A DNA stretch of 47,970 nucleotides from an uncultured beta proteobacterium. GTDB lineage: Bacteria; Pseudomonadota; Gammaproteobacteria; Burkholderiales; SG8-41. Shown one piece after another: positions 46,615 through 47,970 of the stretch. Position numbers and translations under genes: made by a program. The DNA lies in NCBI GenBank assembly GCA_902825845.1, contig CADECM010000031.1, forward strand, positions 5,987 to 53,956. Reading direction: 5' to 3'. Every line of letters begins with the position of its first letter. Within the stretch, counting starts at the first letter, position 1. Under the pieces are notes generated by a model. The model had not been told where the DNA came from and made no database searches. It saw only the letters and a list, made by a program, of their open reading frames with translations.

Positions 46615-47264
46615 TTCGCGCCGTATTATTCGACCTTGACGGCACATTTGCCGACACCGCGCCGGACCTGGGTCATGCCGTCAACCAGATGCGCAGTGCG
46701 CGTGGCCTGCAACCAGTGCCGGATACCACCACCCGCCCCGTGACATCGTCGGGCGCGCGCGGCTTGCTCGCTGCCGGCTTTGGCATCACGCCCGATCACT
46801 CCGATTACCCCGCCATGCGGGACGAATTTCTGACGATCTACGAAGCCAATCTCTGTCGCAAAACCCGGTTGTTCGCCGGCATGGCGGAATTGGTTCAAGT
46901 GCTGGAATCCCGGGAGTTGCCGTGGGGCATTGTCACCAATAAGGCGGAACGCTTCGCACTGCCACTGATGCGGCTGCTGGGCTATGGCAATCGCGCCGCC
47001 TGCGTCATCGGCGGTGACACCACCGGCAGAATGAAACCGCACCCGGAGCCGCTCTGCGCAGCGGCCAGGACCATACAGGTGGCCCCGGAACATTGCGTTT
47101 ATGTTGGTGACGACGAACGGGACATAGCGGCCGGGCGAGCCGCAGGCATGAAAACCATTGCTGTGCGCTATGGTTACCTGAACGGCAGCGACCCAGAATC
47201 CTGGGGTGCCAATGCCGTTATCGACACCCCTCTGGACATGCTGCGCTTTCTGGTTGACGCGTAG
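46611..47264 (+). CDS. HAD-family phosphatase (phosphoglycolate-phosphatase-like)
   Basis: 217 residues. HAD motif I is '[16 protein letters not shown]', motif II is in '[17 protein letters not shown]', the lysine is in '[19 protein letters not shown]' and motif III is '[19 protein letters not shown]'. The cap domain is of the small helical type. Members next to ubiG in betaproteobacteria are annotated as phosphoglycolate phosphatase (gph), and in some species as MupP, an N-acetylmuramic-acid-6-phosphate phosphatase; the sequence does not decide between them. It starts inside the ubiG stop codon. Confidence 0.92.
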   Translation: MIRAVLFDLDGTFADTAPDLGHAVNQMRSARGLQPVPDTTTRPVTSSGARGLLAAGFGITPDHSDYPAMRDEFLTIYEANLCRKTRLFAGMAELVQVLESRELPWGIVTNKAERFALPLMRLLGYGNRAACVIGGDTTGRMKPHPEPLCAAARTIQVAPEHCVYVGDDERDIAAGRAAGMKTIAVRYGYLNGSDPESWGANAVIDTPLDMLRFLVDA

Positions 47265-47282
47265 TGCGCGCAAAACTCACTT

Positions 47283-47312
47283 AAAAAAAGGCGGCTGGGC
47301 GGCCGCCTAAAC
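47283..47312 (-). terminator. Intrinsic terminator facing the minus strand
   Basis: AGGCGGC and GCCGCCT pair around TGGGCG. The seven-base T-tract is on the minus-strand 3' side; the plus-strand side has no T run. It therefore ends a minus-strand transcript coming from the ssrA side. Confidence 0.8.
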
Positions 47313-47550
47313 CTTCTACAGGGAATCAAAGTACACAAACCAGCTTTTGTATACCGCCCTCAGTGTAACCGTGACGCATGAATTTGCCATTCGTAAAAGA
47401 ACGTAGCATATGACACGCAAACCCGTGGCACGGGAACCACGGCGGCTTGAAATTCAGCGTCCCAAATTCAAGCGGGGTTGCGCCTTGGACCACAAGGCGG
47501 AAACGTGACGTTAAACGGCCTGAACGTTCACGAGTGGCGATGGGTAGTTA
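47283..47550 (-). ncRNA. Candidate structured minus-strand transcript upstream of ssrA
   Basis: Reading the minus strand, several complementary blocks appear in order: the palindrome TGAACGTTCA (47521-47530), CGCCTTG/CAAGGCG (47481-47499), CTTGAA/TTCAAG (about 47447-47473) and CCGTGG/CCACGG (about 47430-47449), then the intrinsic terminator. The same strand also has a 73-codon open frame (stop 47326, upstream stop 47550) with only late starts (GTG 47493, ATG 47409); it includes 'LEFGTLNFKPPWFPCHGFAC'. It could be a small structured RNA, a small protein, or both. No function is assigned. Confidence 0.45.
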
Positions 47551-47717
47551 TAAATTATTGTTTTAATTAAGTTTTTTATGTACTTGAGAGGGTTGCAGGC
47601 CATGGCTGGCGGTGCACAATACGCGCAACCTTCGGCAGCCTTCACACGCCACCTTGGTCCACATGAAGCAAGCATACCTTTGCCCTATTGAAACCCGGTC
47701 AAGCTTCCCCAACATGC

Positions 47718-47723
47718 GATAAT
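47718..47723 (+). promoter_or_regulatory. Candidate -10 (GATAAT) for ssrA
   Basis: GATAAT lies 14 bases before the mature tmRNA 5' end. The best -35-like hexamer, TTGAAA at 47688, is too far away (24 bases), so the -35 is unclear. Confidence 0.4.
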
Positions 47724-47737
47724 GTACACAAGAATCC

Positions 47738-47970
47738 GGGGGCGACTTGGCTTCGACGTGGGTTACAAAGCAGCACAGGGCATGCCAAGGTCCAGTTACC
47801 TTGTAAATCCGCTGGAAATTCTATACACGCCAACGACGAGCGTTATTCTCTAGCCGCCTAATACCGGCTAGACGCTGCACTGACCTGCTGGTGGGTCAGG
47901 CCGGGTAAGTAGACGCAAGTTTGCCGCCCGGTGCAGTGTCATTTACATCAGCCTCTCTGCGCGGTATGGC
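47738..47970 (+). ncRNA. ssrA: tmRNA (SsrA), 3' end beyond the window
   Basis: The 5' end GGGGGCGACTTGGCTTCGAC is diagnostic. The tag reading frame at 47829-47861 encodes ANDERYSLAA followed by TAA. The tag ends in the usual L-A-A degron. tmRNA with SmpB frees ribosomes from broken mRNA and marks the product for proteolysis. The tRNA-like 3' part is outside the window. arfB, the back-up rescue factor, is present at 16375. Confidence 0.96.

Overview
The window looks like a piece of a GC-rich betaproteobacterial chromosome, most likely Burkholderiales or a close relative. The reasons are a Bug-type tripartite-tricarboxylate-transporter binding protein, the order gyrA / ompA-type lipoprotein / ubiG / phosphoglycolate-phosphatase-like gene, the gyrA-serC-(serA)-pheA-hisC-tyrA-aroA-cmk-rpsA-ihfB-lapB block, and a tmRNA tag reading ANDERYSLAA. 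Genus cannot be fixed from the sequence. The window opens inside a hotdog-fold gene and closes inside ssrA.

Layout. 1-4.3 kb: metabolic accessory genes (hotdog domain, Bug binding protein, ThuA-like, small lipoprotein, MmgE/PrpD). 4.4-8.7 kb: a NarL-type response regulator and kinase, divergent from a TonB-dependent receptor. 8.7-10.6 kb: a decayed stretch with a dioxygenase that has lost its middle, an orphan PIN-domain gene and a binding-protein gene with three in-frame stops, ending at tRNA-Ser(GCU). 10.9-12.6 kb: lysC and a small XRE regulator. 12.8-15.4 kb: a two-subunit molybdenum hydroxylase. 15.6-19.3 kb: ydcH-like gene, dsbB, arfB, cytochrome c', cytochrome b561, tRNA-Ser(UGA) and a Bax-inhibitor-1 family gene. 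19.3-25.7 kb (all minus): rlmD, a PolB-like exonuclease, the ydbL-ynbE-ydbH envelope-lipid set, cysM and a ComEA-like gene. 25.8-42.3 kb (all minus): gyrA, serC, serA, pheA, hisC, tyrA, aroA, cmk, rpsA, ihfB, lapB, pyrF, heptose kinase and hldD. These link DNA supercoiling, serine and aromatic amino acid synthesis, translation and LPS control. 42.6-47.3 kb (plus): two paralogous OmpA-domain lipoproteins, an MTA/SAH-deaminase-like hydrolase, ubiG and a HAD phosphatase. 47.3-47.7 kb: a minus-strand structured region with its own terminator. 47.7 kb to the end: ssrA, partial.

The most interesting signals are not genes. (1) A dispersed AT-rich ~19-bp motif, TTTAAAAACAGATACTTAC and variants, recurs at least eight times on both strands, almost always at a gene start or directly after a stop codon. 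(2) The presumed 5' leader of tRNA-Ser(GCU) carries 14 nt perfectly complementary to that tRNA's D-arm region. (3) A degenerate partial tRNA-Ser copy lies next to a perfect 13-bp inverted repeat. (4) A structured minus-strand unit with an intrinsic terminator precedes ssrA. (5) The ihfB-lapB spacer has no recognisable lapA and holds a structured stretch instead. All functions are inferred by reading protein and DNA motifs by eye; no database search was run.
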